Assembly: GCF_014805685.1 (NCBI RefSeq)
Contig: NC_060885.1
Span: 19,706,132-19,770,131 of the forward strand
Direction: 5' to 3'
From: Silurus meridionalis
Taxonomy: Eukaryota > Chordata > Actinopteri > Siluriformes > Siluridae
Length of the DNA stretch: 64,000 nucleotides
Shown: piece by piece, positions 27,107 to 40,349 of the stretch
Numbering within the stretch: position 1 is the stretch's first letter
Layout: every line of letters starts with the position of its first letter
Program-made: the position numbers and the translations under genes
Notes under the pieces: model-generated
Database searches by the model: none
Told to the model about the DNA's origin: nothing
What the model saw: only the letters and a program-made list of their open reading frames with translations

Positions 27107-29097
27107 ATGGAAATATAAATACCAAATGCACTAAATATAAAAATGTAGATGATAGATGAAATATGAGATAGTTTAACAACTTTAACAACAGTCAATATTG
27201 AACATTGTGTGCAAGTACATCTCTTTCTCGTTAACGTAAAAGTCATTCCAAGAAATAGAAAAAAGTTAAATGATCATTATATATTTGAATACCATCTGGA
27301 ATATTGTGAACATTGTTCAATTTCAAACAGGAAATAGCAAACAGGATATAAAAAAGCTCAGCTGAGGGCTGATCGGTGTTTGCTGAAGTGACTAAACCTT
27401 TTTCAAAGAACGCAAGGTCAACTGGGAAAAAAAATACAAGCTTTAAAAGCACAACAACTAAGTACCGCATTTGAGTGTCCCTGCGATAGCAAGCCCTCTT
27501 GGTCTATACACGGTCTGGGCTGGGCCTACATGCCATGCTTTAAAAGGCTATGCTCTCCTCTGAATAGCAAAGCTTCATTTATTATTTATAATCCTGGCAG
27601 TCTGTCCTCTGATTAAGGCAGCAGAAATTTGTTTTTACGGACTTTGCCTTTAATCTGTCTCTCGGTGAGATAGATTAGCCAGGACTGTGCCAGCGCTGAA
27701 CTCTCTTTGCTTTGCTCTGTTTCTCTCTATCCGTGACATGTCAAGAGCAGACACATCTGTTTCGATGTGGAAGACGACTCTGGTCCACGTCAGCCGCCCC
27801 TCCTTCCCCTGCAACTTTCACTCAGTATTGTGTCAAACAAATCCCTTCCATGACTGAAATGATAAACTGTCTGTTTTCGAAGAAATAAACACGAAACTGC
27901 TTTATCATGTGAGATGATTTTTCTGCTTTTTACCGGTGGCACGTTAGCGGTGAATAAGAGCGGGTTTAATAAACTAGGCGGAGGGCCAGTCTCAGGACTC
28001 GCCGTCTCATGAATGTTTTCTGTTTCCCTCTTGGCATACATGCTGGTGCTAAATCATTGGGCACTGTCAAGGAGCACTAAGCTAGTGTGCGTCATTGGGG
28101 AGTGCAGGAAGCACTGGGTATAATTCTGTCCATCAGCGTAATTTATGATATTGGTAGCTTTGTAATCATGTGCAATAAGTTATAGGGCCTGACACAATGG
28201 AATTTACTTTGAAGGCAAAAGTGTTCATCATGCTTAAATGTCTGGCCAGACCTTTTCTACTGTATTTACATGGGAGAAAAGAACATCAACAAGTGTTTTA
28301 TTCCCCTATCTAGACACCGACACAATGGCTTTGTGGACACAGGAGTGGAAAGAGACAACTAAAAACCAGAGAAAGGGCGGAGTGATGTCTGGATGTTTGT
28401 GAACTGTTGGCGGTGGCTGAGGCTGTGTCCGTTGCTATTCAGTGAAATTCAAAAAGTGGGTGTGCCAGGGTCGGTCCCATGGGAGCCCTTCAAAACTCTA
28501 TCCGGAGATAAAAACACTGCAGCGCTCTGGCTTTTACTATATAAAAAAAAAAGCTGTTTTTTTTTATTTTGTATCTCAAAAACCCAGTTTTAGTGTCAGA
28601 TTCTGACCTACGCACTGGTGTGAAAATAACAACTTTGAGCACTTTCCACTTCAGCAAAATAGATCAAAATCACCTAAAAATCGGTGCTAGGGAAGAAAAA
28701 AGGCCTAGGTGTCAATTACATTATTAATCATGGAAGTCGCTTCCACAAGCGCATTCTACTGCAGGTTTGACCTAATGGAGATGCTGCGTGATTTTTAGGA
28801 CGGTTGCCTGCACTTTCGCAGTGGATACAATTGTGTTTAGCATAAAAGAAACATGGGGTTGTGAAGCCCTAACAAAGAGCTATATCTCCCTGTGGCCCGC
28901 TCAACATGCCACATTTGCATATCAAGCCGGTGGGGCTGATATGTAAACGTGTTCCTTCATCAGATGGTGCCGACGTTGAGAGCCATTCAGCTGCCTGTTA
29001 GCGGGCCGCATTAGCGCCAGACAAAAGCAAAGGGCTCTGAAAGAGACATCTCATGTCACAGCCCATGAGAGATAATGAAATCGTTGTACCTCCTTGA
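27107..29097. other. Non-coding stretch with conserved-looking parts
   Basis: No gene is supported. A domain-free open frame lies at 27790-28041 (minus). A-run and T-run occur at 28542-28566. The part after 28680 is listed separately. Confidence 0.5.
28680..29090. promoter_or_regulatory. Possible conserved non-coding element
   Basis: Repeat-free, GC-balanced block with motifs such as TTTGCATATCAAGCC, ATATGTAAACGTGTTCC (a forkhead-like TGTAAAC) and GGGCCGCATTAGCGCC. There is no open frame of note. The enhancer idea rests on composition only. Confidence 0.27.
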
Positions 29098-29098
29098 T

Positions 29099-29178
29099 CA
29101 CACACACACACGCGCACACAGGCACACACACACACACAGGCACACACACACACACACACACACACAGGCGCGCACACA
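29099..29178 (+). repeat. Interrupted (CA)n microsatellite
   Basis: CA units broken by CG and GG interruptions, typical of an old, stabilised repeat. Confidence 0.95.
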
Positions 29179-29844
29179 AAATTCCTGTACACTTCACTTA
29201 GATAGCCTGGCGTTCATTTGGTTTTCATTTGAATGCCTTTTTTTTTTTTTTTTATCTGAGCACTTCAATTTGCAAGCCATGCTGGAAGGCAGCGCCTCCT
29301 GATATGTTAATTGGGGGGTACTTAAGCACTAAAAGATTAACATAAAACCCTTTAGTAACAAGCTAATAGTTTATGATAATTCATCCGTGGCCTTTGTCTG
29401 TCTATCATCACACTGCCTCCAGCTGTAATTTTATCAAGAGGCTGTAAAATATCATTTAAACAAGTTCACTTACTGATAATTAATAACAGAAACTGCGTTA
29501 TTCAATTGAACTTCTCTGACACCATTAACAATCCAGAAAGTAAAACATAATTAAACCATTCTATTTTATTAACCTATTCATTAGGTTGTGCAAATGATGA
29601 CTCGGAAGCGCTGTCACAAAGAGCAATTAGAGGAGCACCCGAGTCTCTATTTAAGTCGTGTTTGATTAGGCCCTTTCAATTAGACAGGTAACAACACAAT
29701 CTGACACGCCTAGAAATGGAGCTTATGGAGAACGGAAAGAAAAACATCCTGTTCGTGTTAAAATGAACCTCATCTTAATATAATATATTTTACAAAAAAA
29801 ATAAATAACAATAATTGTCCATCTACCATATCAAGTTTCATATA
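29179..29844. other. Non-coding stretch between microsatellite and MITE
   Basis: A T-run lies at 29239-29254. From 29290 to 29720 the sequence is repeat-free with AT-core motifs and may be conserved non-coding DNA. No gene. Confidence 0.5.
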
Positions 29845-30437
29845 CAGTAATCCCCCGCTTTACCACGGTTCGAATCTCACGCCCCCGGTTTATCGCGGAA
29901 TTGCATTTGCCACATAACTAATTTGTTTCGATGATTTTCCCGGTCTCTCACTGACCATAAACCATACACCAAAAAACTTAGAGGGAATTGTTTTTATAGA
30001 ATTTTATATTGAAGTAATTACTAATTACAAGGTCCCCTGGTGGTCTAGTGGTTAGGATGCAGCGCTCTCACCGCTGCGGCCCGGGTTCGATCCCCGGTCA
30101 GGGAACCAACCCCAGCCACTCTCAGTGCCGATCCCGAGCCCGGATAAATGATGAGGGTTGCATTAGGAAGGGCATCCAGCGTAAAAACATGTGCCAAATC
30201 AAACGTGCGGAGGATCCGCTGTGGCGACCCCTAACGGGAGAAGCCGAAAGAAAGATCTATATTAAAGTAATTAAATTTTTTTTCAAATAAAATATTATTA
30301 TGAATTGTAAAATGTAAATACAGTACAGTACTGTAAAGATAAAATAGCATTTTTGGGGTGGCGTCCGTTTATCACGGGTTTTCATTTATAAATGGCGGTT
30401 TTGGAACATAACCACCGCGATAACTGGGGGATTACTG
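29845..30437. mobile_element. pogo/Tigger-like MITE split by a SINE
   Basis: The ends are inverted repeats. The left end begins CAGTAATCCCCCGC and the right end, in reverse complement, begins CAGTAATCCCCCAG; similarity continues for about 30 bases with TTATCGCGG-type sequence. Both ends are flanked by TA, the target duplication of Tc1/mariner/pogo elements. Without the SINE the MITE is about 350 bases and codes for nothing. The CAGTAATCCCCCGC end type points to the pogo branch, which is inference. Confidence 0.85.
30031..30255 (+). mobile_element. tRNA-Glu-derived SINE inserted in the MITE
   Basis: The head (30032-30106) is nearly a full tRNA-Glu. The A box TGGTCTAGTGG is at 30041-30051. A paired anticodon stem encloses the loop CTCTCAC, giving anticodon CUC. 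The B box GGTTCGATCCC is at 30084-30094. A body follows (GGAAGGGCATCCAGCGT near 30167) and then a tail (GATCCGCTGTGGCGACCCC) ending in a GAAAG-type repeat. Flanking 15-base direct repeats at 30006-30020 and 30259-30273 match at 14 positions and look like a target-site duplication. The tail resembles that of the RTE LINE at 39560-40130, suggesting that LINE family mobilised it. Confidence 0.9.
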
Positions 30438-30957
30438 TAACTTGATATCACAAAACATCACAATATATAGACTGCCACTATTTGTAAAGTTGTTCTACTG
30501 TCATTAAATGAGTCATAGTCATCAGGAAAAAAATCTCTCAATCATCACTAATACTATTGAACATGATTCAAATCATCTACTTACTAATTAATTAAAATAT
30601 TTACTTCGTTCATTCTCAGTATGCAGGTACATTGCTTAGTTTTATATTCCAGTTATTTTTTTGGCTGCTCTTGTAGTGTAAAAAAAAAAAAAGATTTCTT
30701 AATGTAAAAAAAAGAGTGCATTAAACTATGTATTAAACGTAAAGAAAAGAACATGATGTAGCAGCCAATTCTGCGAATGATAGTCACACCTAAGAGAATT
30801 ATGACATTTTATTTTACAATTAATGACGCTGTTCAACATAATTAATTTCATACTTTTTTCTTTCATAACAATCCAGTCTGTAAACACAAACATTTGCCAG
30901 AATCATCTGCTACAAGACTTTTAACCTGACCCCTCACATGAGTCACTTACTAACCCA

Positions 30958-30960
<3 letters not shown>
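30438..30960. other. Non-coding AT-rich spacer
   Basis: A-runs at 30679-30691 and 30706-30713. No gene or further repeat was recognised. Confidence 0.6.

Positions 30961-31012
<52 letters not shown>
30961..31012 (+). repeat. (CA)n microsatellite
   Basis: 26 perfect CA units, with further CA-rich sequence to about 31042. Confidence 0.97.
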
Positions 31013-31013
<1 letters not shown>

Positions 31014-31316
31014 TCATACACACACTACACCCCCCCACACGCACCTGTTTCAAATCAAACCTGCACTCACTGCAAGGTATTGCTCCTAACTCATCACTAG
31101 TGACATTAGCTTTTATCTTTGAGTGCATGTGGTTCTGGTTTTTGACCTTGATTGCTTGTTATTGAGTTTGATCTGCTTAGCAGTTGGATTTGCCAATAAA
31201 TCATGTCCATTTTAGACTGCATACTGTAATTTTTATTTAATTTAATTTTTTTTAAATAAAATTTTTAATAATTTAACTGACAGAAAATGAAGTTCCAATG
31301 GAAATTTGGAAAGAAA

Positions 31317-31682
31317 CAGTCAGGTTCATTTTTATTTGGACAGTTCATTTCTCTTTTTAAAAAATATATATTTATTTACCTCTTTTTTTTAAATATATTT
31401 ACAACTCTTTCAAAGTTACAGCCATTTTTACATGTTTACCTCTATCCTAATAGACTCAAACAACTAGACACACTTTCATAAATGAAAAGATCCCAGAATA
31501 TTACCAAATGCTGAAATTCAAGGTGCTTTTTACTTCAGCCACATACAACTGCTGCTTGTTTAAAGGCCGTCCTGCATTTAGTATTATCTTTAGTATGTGA
31601 AAGCACTTCATCTTAAATCAAGTTTGCTGGTACAGCAAAACAAACAGATGTACTGCTGTCCAAATACTTATAAACCTGACTG
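31317..31682. mobile_element. Tc1-like MITE, about 366 bases
   Basis: Inverted ends: the left begins CAGTCAGGTTCA and reaches TATTTGGACAG; the right, in reverse complement, begins CAGTCAGGTTTA and reaches TATTTGGACAG. A TA follows the right end; the left TA has changed to AA. There is no transposase. The end type is familiar from fish Tc1-like elements. Confidence 0.75.
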
Positions 31683-32216
31683 TATGTACTAAAGTATAAT
31701 GGTATTAGAATCCAGTAAAGTAGGTGAAGAGGTCTGATAATGATATGTATAAGGTGTTCGTACATTTTCCACCTCATAACCCAAACTAATCTAATAGTAT
31801 CTTAAGTTCCCAAGGCACTAGCCTAGCAAAATCAACACTGCAGGCTGTCCAACTTCAACCTCGATGCTGTCCAACATCGACCTCAAGTTGTGGTCACGCT
31901 ATCGGAGACAAGCATGACTGTGTCTATCAAAGTGGCCTAGCAGCCCGTCACCTCATGTACAGAGGCATCTTTATCAGCATGTCTCATTTGGCCTGCAACT
32001 CAGAGCACGTCTCTGGAGTGTCAGAGTGCAGTGGAGTGGAACTGTGTGACGGGAGATCGGGCCACAGCAGCCAGACCACGTATGATCCTTTGCTCAGCCC
32101 TCATTGGTATGTTAGTCAGGGGTGGACAGATGCACCAGGTTTGATCATTGGCATAGCAAAGGGCACGCTGTTGCACCACGTCACTCCAGAGCAGGTGTGG
32201 CTGCGGCCTGGAAAAT

Positions 32217-32250
<34 letters not shown>

Positions 32251-33589
32251 CCAAGTGCATTCAAATGTATCTGCCTCATGAATTATTCACTGGACCTGCT
32301 CTTGCAAGTGCTCAAAAAGGCTATTCATTTATCTGGCATACCTGAAGTGTGGCAAAATGATTGGTCTGTGGCTGCTGCTGCTGCAGAAAATGTTCCTAAA
32401 CAATTTGCTTCAATTTTCGACAGGAATTATTCTGTTCTTTCCGGGACGAGACAGGCCGTGTGCATAATGATGTTATCCTAATGGTGTGACAGTAAGGCTA
32501 CAGGCCCATGACATTTGCTGAAGAAATGCATCACCAAGCAGCTACTGAACTACGTTCTCACTGGTCCAGGGAACATCTAAACCCACAGCAATCCATCTTT
32601 CAGAGGTAATACGCCAGTCACTGACAAATGGATACATCCAATTATCATTCATTCATTCCTTCCTTCTTTTATAAACAAGGTCTTTACACATCAGTTAAGT
32701 GGCGTATAATGCTCAAATAAGCAATGAATTTGCAAATAAGCTGATAAAAAAAAAACACAAGGGAAATTCCCCCAATAAGAACAAGGTGCCCAGGTCAGAA
32801 CCCCTCCTCCACCAGCGCAGTCTAGGGTGCTGCTACAGTGCGAGGCACAATTAAAGGTAAGGTGAGGTGCAAATGAAAGGAGCTGGAGTGCTGAGCTCAG
32901 AGGCAGTTCCCTGATGGGAGTGTGTTAGAAAGCGTTACGGCTCAAGTGCTGAGATTGAAAACCCAATTCAGACAGGAGTGGAGTCAGCTCCCACTGCTCA
33001 CCTCTGAAAGCTAATGAATTGGTTGCAGGCGTGACAGTCGAGTTAGATTACCTTGTATTTTTATCAGAGTGAAGAGTTCACCCTGTCACTGCATTTAGAT
33101 AATGAAGTACAGCGTTCCACACCGGCTTTTACTCTGCAGCGTTCGCGAGCGCAGATGAACATAGCTAACATACACTTACATGAAGTCAGACAACAATCTC
33201 AGTCACATTTCACCGGCAGGTTCATATGTTCCTCATAAACCCATGTTCATGCAATGTTTTAGCAATTCTTATAACAACAATTCATATTCATTAATGTATG
33301 TAAGAAATTTTAATTGCCAAGCAAGGTTAATTGTTCTCCATTAGGCCATGACTCTATTAAGACTTGAGTCACACTGATGTCAAGTGTTACCTAATATATT
33401 TTATTCATTTCACAACTGCTGTCAATTCAAAGTGGCTAATTCTCCTGTTTAGATGTATTTGGGAGTGGGAAAGAAACCAAAGGACCATGACATGGACAAA
33501 AAGAGTACACGGAAAAAAATAATATACAAGTATCTAAAGCTCAGGATCAAACTGGAGACCTTGTAGCTGCAAGGTTTCAATGTAATACA
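31683..33589. other. Non-coding stretch with a (CT)n tract
   Basis: Holds an imperfect 22-base direct repeat at 31844-31887, a GC-balanced part at 31900-32220 with an 87-codon open frame lacking domains, the (CT)n tract at 32219-32248, and mostly unique-looking DNA after that. No gene is supported. Confidence 0.5.
32219..32248 (+). repeat. (CT)n microsatellite
   Basis: 15 perfect units. Confidence 0.95.
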
Positions 33590-34667
33590 CAGTGGTGGAG
33601 AGTAACAAAGTAAATGTCATTCATTACTGTACTTAAGTGCATTTTTGCATATCTGTACTTTACTGAAATGTTTTCATTTGGGAAAACTTTAACTTCACTA
33701 CATTTTAAAGTCAAAATATCTTACTTTTAACTCAACTAACTGGTCAAACATACAGCAAACCACCAATCAGGGTTAAGCGCGTATTCTGTTTTGAACTTGT
33801 AGTTGAAAATAAGGTTTCAGGCTCATGATCATTTTAATAGAAATCAATTAGTGTTTGACTCATTCATATCATTCTATTAATAGATTTGTGTGCTACAAGT
33901 CTTTTCACATAAACTTTGCAAAGAGTCTTGTGACAAAAATGATAATAGGAACATCACAGCCATAATAAATCATAGTACTTTGGATAATTAAGTACAGCAG
34001 AATCAGGTTTATTGGCCAAGTGTGTTGACATACACCAGGAATTAAATTTTAGCTGTTGGTGACTCCTAAAAGTACAGACATAAATAACACTATACATTTA
34101 GCTTAGACTATACAAGACAAATCAAGATGATACAGATTAAATAAGTTCACAATATACAGAGCATATGACAGGTCCGTAATGTACATAAAGTGTGATAGTG
34201 CATAGTAGTGCAAATCACATAAGATAAAAGAGGTTACTTTAGGACTTTTGTACAATATACAGCAGCAATAGTGTGTGTGACATATGGGGGTGAAGTAATG
34301 AGTGACTGCTGTTAGAATGTAGTACTTATAGATATGAAGTAGAGCATATAATTAAGGTCAGTTGTTAGTGAGGGTGATTGCCTGAGGAAAGAAACTGTTG
34401 CTGTGCCTTGCAGTTTCGGTGAACAAAATTCTGTAGCACCTGCCAGAAAGGAGGAGTTGAAAGAGATGGTGTCCAGGGTCTGAAAGGTCAGAAGTGATTT
34501 TTTTCTAACCATTTCCTGGTTCTTGTATAGTACAAGTCCTGGAGAGTGGAATATGTTTGTACAGTTACTCACGTGAAAGTTTATAGGGAGCGCTTTTACT
34601 GGAGTAATATTTTACTATATGGCTACTTTAACTCAAGTACATGGTTTGTGTACTTCGCCCAGCTCTG
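33590..34667 (-). mobile_element. hAT-like DNA transposon, copy 1, interrupted
   Basis: The left end begins CAGTGGTGGAGAGTAAC; the right end, in reverse complement, begins CAGAGCTGGGCGAAGTAC. The 8-base flanks GTAATACA (33582-33589) and GAAGTACA (34668-34675) agree at six positions, as expected for an aged hAT duplication. The interior at 33800-33995 matches, in reverse complement, the interior of the copy at 38893-40237 over about 150 bases, so they are one family in opposite orientation. A 554-base retroelement piece sits inside. No transposase frame is present. Confidence 0.8.
33996..34549 (-). mobile_element. Non-LTR retroelement 3' end nested in hAT copy 1
   Basis: On the minus strand the piece ends in AATAAACCTGATTCTGCT, a polyadenylation-type AATAAA followed by GATTCT units, which is how a common fish non-LTR repeat ends. 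The plus strand carries recognisable parts such as GAGGAAAGAAACTGTTGCTG and GTAGCACCTGCCAGAAAGGA. It splits the hAT copy in a region that copy 2 keeps continuous, so it inserted later. The clade is uncertain. Confidence 0.65.
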
Positions 34668-34675
34668 GAAGTACA

Positions 34676-35467
34676 ACTATAGCATCGACACTATAGATCA
34701 TGATCTCCTCCTAGATCTCTTACAAAATTACATCGGCATTCAGGGACAAGCATTAAGCTGGTTTATATCATACCTGTCTGATCAGTACCATTTTGTAGAC
34801 TTAAATGGAGAGCTATCCAGTTTAATGCTAGAAAATTATGGCGTGCCACAAGGTTCAGTTCTAGGACCCCTGAGGTTGCTCCAGCTCCAGTCACGTCCCA
34901 CCTCATCAAGATTATAGACCTTTAAAGAAGTAGATGCCGAACTCGCAAACTTCCCGAACCATCTAGAGACGTACCAGCGCCAATTAAATCCCACTTCATG
35001 TGTGGAGTTTTGACCTTAGACCTCCTGGAGTGTTTAAAGGCTCTGGCATAGAGAAGCTGGTGTTGGATCTGTGATGATCGCAAATGTTGAGCTGTTTTAT
35101 AAGTTGCTCAGTAGCTCCTAGTTTTATAACCACAATGACTGTATAAGACTTTGAAAAGGACATTACTTATAATCTTACATTCCAGTGCTCATGTTAGTTC
35201 TCACTCTCCAGTGTTCTGTATTGTTTAAAGATTTATAATCACACTCTTGTTGTCACCCAAATGAGGATGGGTTCCCCTTTTGAGTCTGGTTCCTCTCAAG
35301 GTTTCTTCCTCATAACATCTAAGGGAGTTTTTCTTTGCCACAGTCGCCACGGCTTGCTCATCAGGGATAAATGCACACCATTCACCTTGACTGTTGATTT
35401 CTGTAAAGCTGCTTTGAGACGATGTCTGTTGTGAAAAGCGCTATAGAAATAAACTTGACTTGACAAC
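34676..35467 (+). mobile_element. 5'-truncated non-LTR retrotransposon (L2/Rex1-like)
   Basis: The plus-strand frame from 34680 encodes a reverse transcriptase fragment: [20 protein letters not shown], then [20 protein letters not shown], then [12 protein letters not shown]. These are motifs of the RT palm and the segment before it. The frame then breaks and the YADD catalytic box is missing. From about 35255 a typical 3' region follows, including TTTCTGTAAAGCTGCTTTGA and AGCGCTATAGAAATAAAC, ending in TTGACTTGAC units. It lies directly against the right target duplication of hAT copy 1. It is a dead copy. Confidence 0.85.
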
Positions 35468-36802
35468 TAAATTCAAAGCAGATATTTTTGCAACTTTTTT
35501 TTTTTACTTAAAAAAAAACTTTTTTTACTTTTTGCCTTCACATATTTAGTGGAATGCAAATAACAAATAACATAACATTAACTAATTTCTGCCAAGTCAG
35601 ACAGAAGCTTATCATACCGAGGTCACAATTCGTGCTTGGACAAGCATATTTCTTAAACAGAATTAACACAGTGTGCACAATATTTTCAAACATAAACATT
35701 TATGTATCATCTGTATTTCAGGAAAATAAAAAAATAGCTGTCTGTATATCTTTATGGTCAGCCACTACATGCAGGAGGAGCTGACTCAGCATGTGTGGAT
35801 CTGATATCGGCGGCTGCAGCACACCTCTAAAATAACACAAAGTAAAACCTGGAGCGAGACCCTTTATCTGCTGCGTGATGCCGTGTCTGTGTGTGGCTTC
35901 AAAGAGTCCCGAGTCTCATCTCTGGACTTTATCTGTCCCACTGCAACATGACAGTTTGTAATATGAAAGCATCTGGAGTCTCTTGTGAAGCACAAGCTTA
36001 TCTGGACCTAAACATTTCTCTAGTCCAGACCTCACACTGACATGCTAGCCCTCTCATCCCAATCTCTCTCTCTCTCACTCTCTCATTCTTTGCTTGAGTG
36101 CATGGTCCTGCTGCTCTGTGATATAAGCAATAGTTTACATACACGACAAAACTGAAGAGCTCACCGACAGCTCACCAAAACACGGCTTAGTCACGACAGA
36201 CGGCACCTGTTTGTCATTTTTCTCATGAATTTGCATCTGGGAAGGTTACCCTCGGTTCACTGCGATCGTGATTTACAATAGAAATGGACAGTGTTTTAAA
36301 ATAAAGAACTCTATTTGGAAAGGAGAACAAGCTAGAAATTGGTCGGACGGATGAGCAATGGAAAAGTTTTCCTGATTAGATATCACAATCACTCATGATG
36401 AGACATTTGAAATGCTATAAATGTCAGTCAGAAGCATAGCAGTAATGTTTTGTTAAGCCAACAGGGTAATCCTTTACTTTCCATCAGATAGAATTGCACT
36501 GCCTGAGATCTATCCTCTCTCTTTGATGTCAGTATGTCCTGCATGGTGCTAGCCATCAGGAAGGAACATCTAAGATTACTGGTTCGGTTTTTTCTTCCCC
36601 CGTGCTTTTTTGTTGCACAGCTGCGATTGCTGTGCTGCGAGTGGCCTAGAGCCTGCAGAGGGGCTGTTCTGATTCCCTGAGCACAGATCAGGCCTGCTCA
36701 CATGGCCCGTGGCTTACTTCAAACACGGGCCAGCGGGGCCAGCAAACTCCCCCTGAGCACTAACCTACTGCTCACGGCTCCTCTCTCATCCAAATCCCCC
36801 AC

Positions 36803-36835
<33 letters not shown>

Positions 36836-37186
36836 CCCAATACCAACACCCTCTGTAAAAATAGAAAGAGAGTGGGGATTTGAGAGAGTGCATGATATGC
36901 ATGAGAATACTCTGGGTTTGTTTAGGAGAGAGTGTGTGTTATGTGAGTTTGTGTTCCACCTCAGGGTAGCTTGGGGCATGGCATACAGACCTTACAACCT
37001 TGGACAGCTAGGGAAAAACTTCTGCTGATCCAATCAAATTTTAATGGACTAGGCAGTACATTTTGATGATGCTGTGGCAGAAAGCTGCACACGCAGAAGT
37101 AAAACATCACATCACTCCTTCAGAACATCAAACAGAAGCCTGTACATACTGTATTTAGGATAAATTACAGAGGTAGATTCTTGTGT
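35468..37186. other. Non-coding stretch, partly conserved-looking
   Basis: T- and A-runs at 35494-35528. From about 35790 to 36700 the DNA is GC-balanced and repeat-poor apart from a short CT patch near 36063-36085. A (CA)n lies at 36804-36830. Open frames here are partly CA translations. Confidence 0.5.
36804..36830 (+). repeat. (CA)n microsatellite
   Basis: About 13 units. Confidence 0.93.
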
Positions 37187-38892
<1,706 letters not shown>

Positions 38893-40237
38893 TAGAGTGG
38901 TGGACGAAGTACACAAACCGTGTCCTTGCATTAAAGTAGAGAAACACTCTACCTTAAAATATTGACCCAGTAAATGTGAAAATGCTCCCTTTAAACTTTC
39001 ACTTGAGTAAAAGTACAAAAGTATTTGGCTTCAAATGTACTTAATTATCCAAAGTACTGTGATTTATTATGGCTATAACGTTCCTATTATCATTTTCTCA
39101 CAAGACTCTTTGCTAAATCAACTAAGTCTATGTGAAAAGACTCTATCCAGAATAGAATGATATGAATGAGTCAAACACTGATTGATATCTATTCAAATGA
39201 TCATGAGACCAAAACTTTCTTTCAACTACTACAAAAAACTTGTGCAAATACAGCCACTAGTGTTGTGGCAAGTAAGAGTGAGGAGTTTCCTCCATCATTT
39301 ATTGCACTCAAAATGTTCCGCTTGCTGTTGAACTGATGCTGAACTGTATGTTGGTGCTACAGTAGATACCACCAAGCGGCAATCAAAACAAGTTCAATAC
39401 TACATGCGCTATACCCTGATTGGTGGAATGCTGTGTGCTGACCAAGTTTTTATCCACTCATAAATACAATGAAATGATTTCACAAAATGTAGTTGAGTAA
39501 TAAGTAAGATATTTAACTAAAATATACTGAAGTTGCAGTTTCCCCAAATGGAAATATTCTTCTTCTTTTGGCTGCTCCCAATGGGGTCACCACAGCGGAT
39601 TATCTGTCTCCATACTACTCTTTTCTCTACATCTGCCTCTTTCAAACCAACTACCTGCATGTCTTCCTTCAACACACCCATAAACTTCCTCCTTGGTCTT
39701 CCTCTTTTCCTCCTTCCTGGTGGCTCCATCTTCAGCATTCTCCTACCGATATACCCCATGTCCCTCCTCTACACATGTCCAAACCATCTTAATCATGCCT
39801 CTTTCATTTTGTCTCCAAAACGTCCTACATGCCATGTTCCTCTAATAAACTCATTTCTAATCCTGTCCATCTTCGTCACTCCCAACAAAAACCTAAACAT
39901 CTTCAACCTCCAGCTCCACCTCCTGTCTTTTACTCAATGCCACTGTCTCTAAACCATACAACATTACAGGTCTCACCACAGTCCTATAAACTTTCCCTTT
40001 CACTCTTGCAGATACCCTTCTATCACAAATCACTCCTGCTATCATTCTTCTCCACCCACTCCACCCTGCCTGCACTCTTTTCTTCACTTCTCTAACACAC
40101 TCTCCATTACTTTGCACTGTTTGCATTCTTCCAAATAAAAATACTTCAGTAAAAGCTAGATATGCGATAGATATATACATAGATATGCAAAAAAGCTACT
40201 TAAGTATAGTAACAAAGTAAATGTAATTCCACCACTG
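38893..40237 (+). mobile_element. hAT-like DNA transposon, copy 2, interrupted
   Basis: The left end carries AGAGTGGTGGACGAAGTAC; the right end, in reverse complement, begins CAGTGGTGGAATTACATTT. Possible 8-base flanks ACTTTGAG and ATTTTGTA share five positions. The interior at 39040-39220 matches copy 1 in reverse orientation (for example GTACTTAATTATCCAAAGTA). An RTE LINE fragment lies inside near the right end. Removing it leaves about 770 bases with no transposase. Confidence 0.75.
39560..40130 (-). mobile_element. RTE/BovB-like LINE, 3' fragment, nested in hAT copy 2
   Basis: The minus strand encodes the end of an RTE-type ORF in two broken frames. The upstream part (to about 39893) has CVREVKKRVQAGWSGWRRMI and VKGKVYRTVVRPVMLYGLET. 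The downstream part (39759-39570) has RKRGRPRRKFMGVLKEDMQV followed by WRQIIRCGDP. The 3' end reads CCGCTGTGGTGACCCC and stops in AAGAAGAAG units. Flanking direct repeats at 39544-39559 and 40131-40147 (CCAAAT..AATA.TTC) mark the target duplication. The copy is 5'-truncated, lacks endonuclease and most of the RT, and has frameshifts. Confidence 0.9.
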
Positions 40238-40349
40238 ATTTTGTATAATGTCAGCTGTAATTTTTTATTACACAATGTTAGCCACGTGAACTATGTGTGG
40301 TGGCCTCGTACACAGTGTATATAAATGGAAAAAAAATACACTAATGTTT

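Noticed and set aside
30032..30106. A functional tRNA-Glu gene
   Set aside because: The head looks like tRNA-Glu (CUC), but it continues into a SINE body and LINE-like tail with flanking target duplications, so it is the head of a retroposon.
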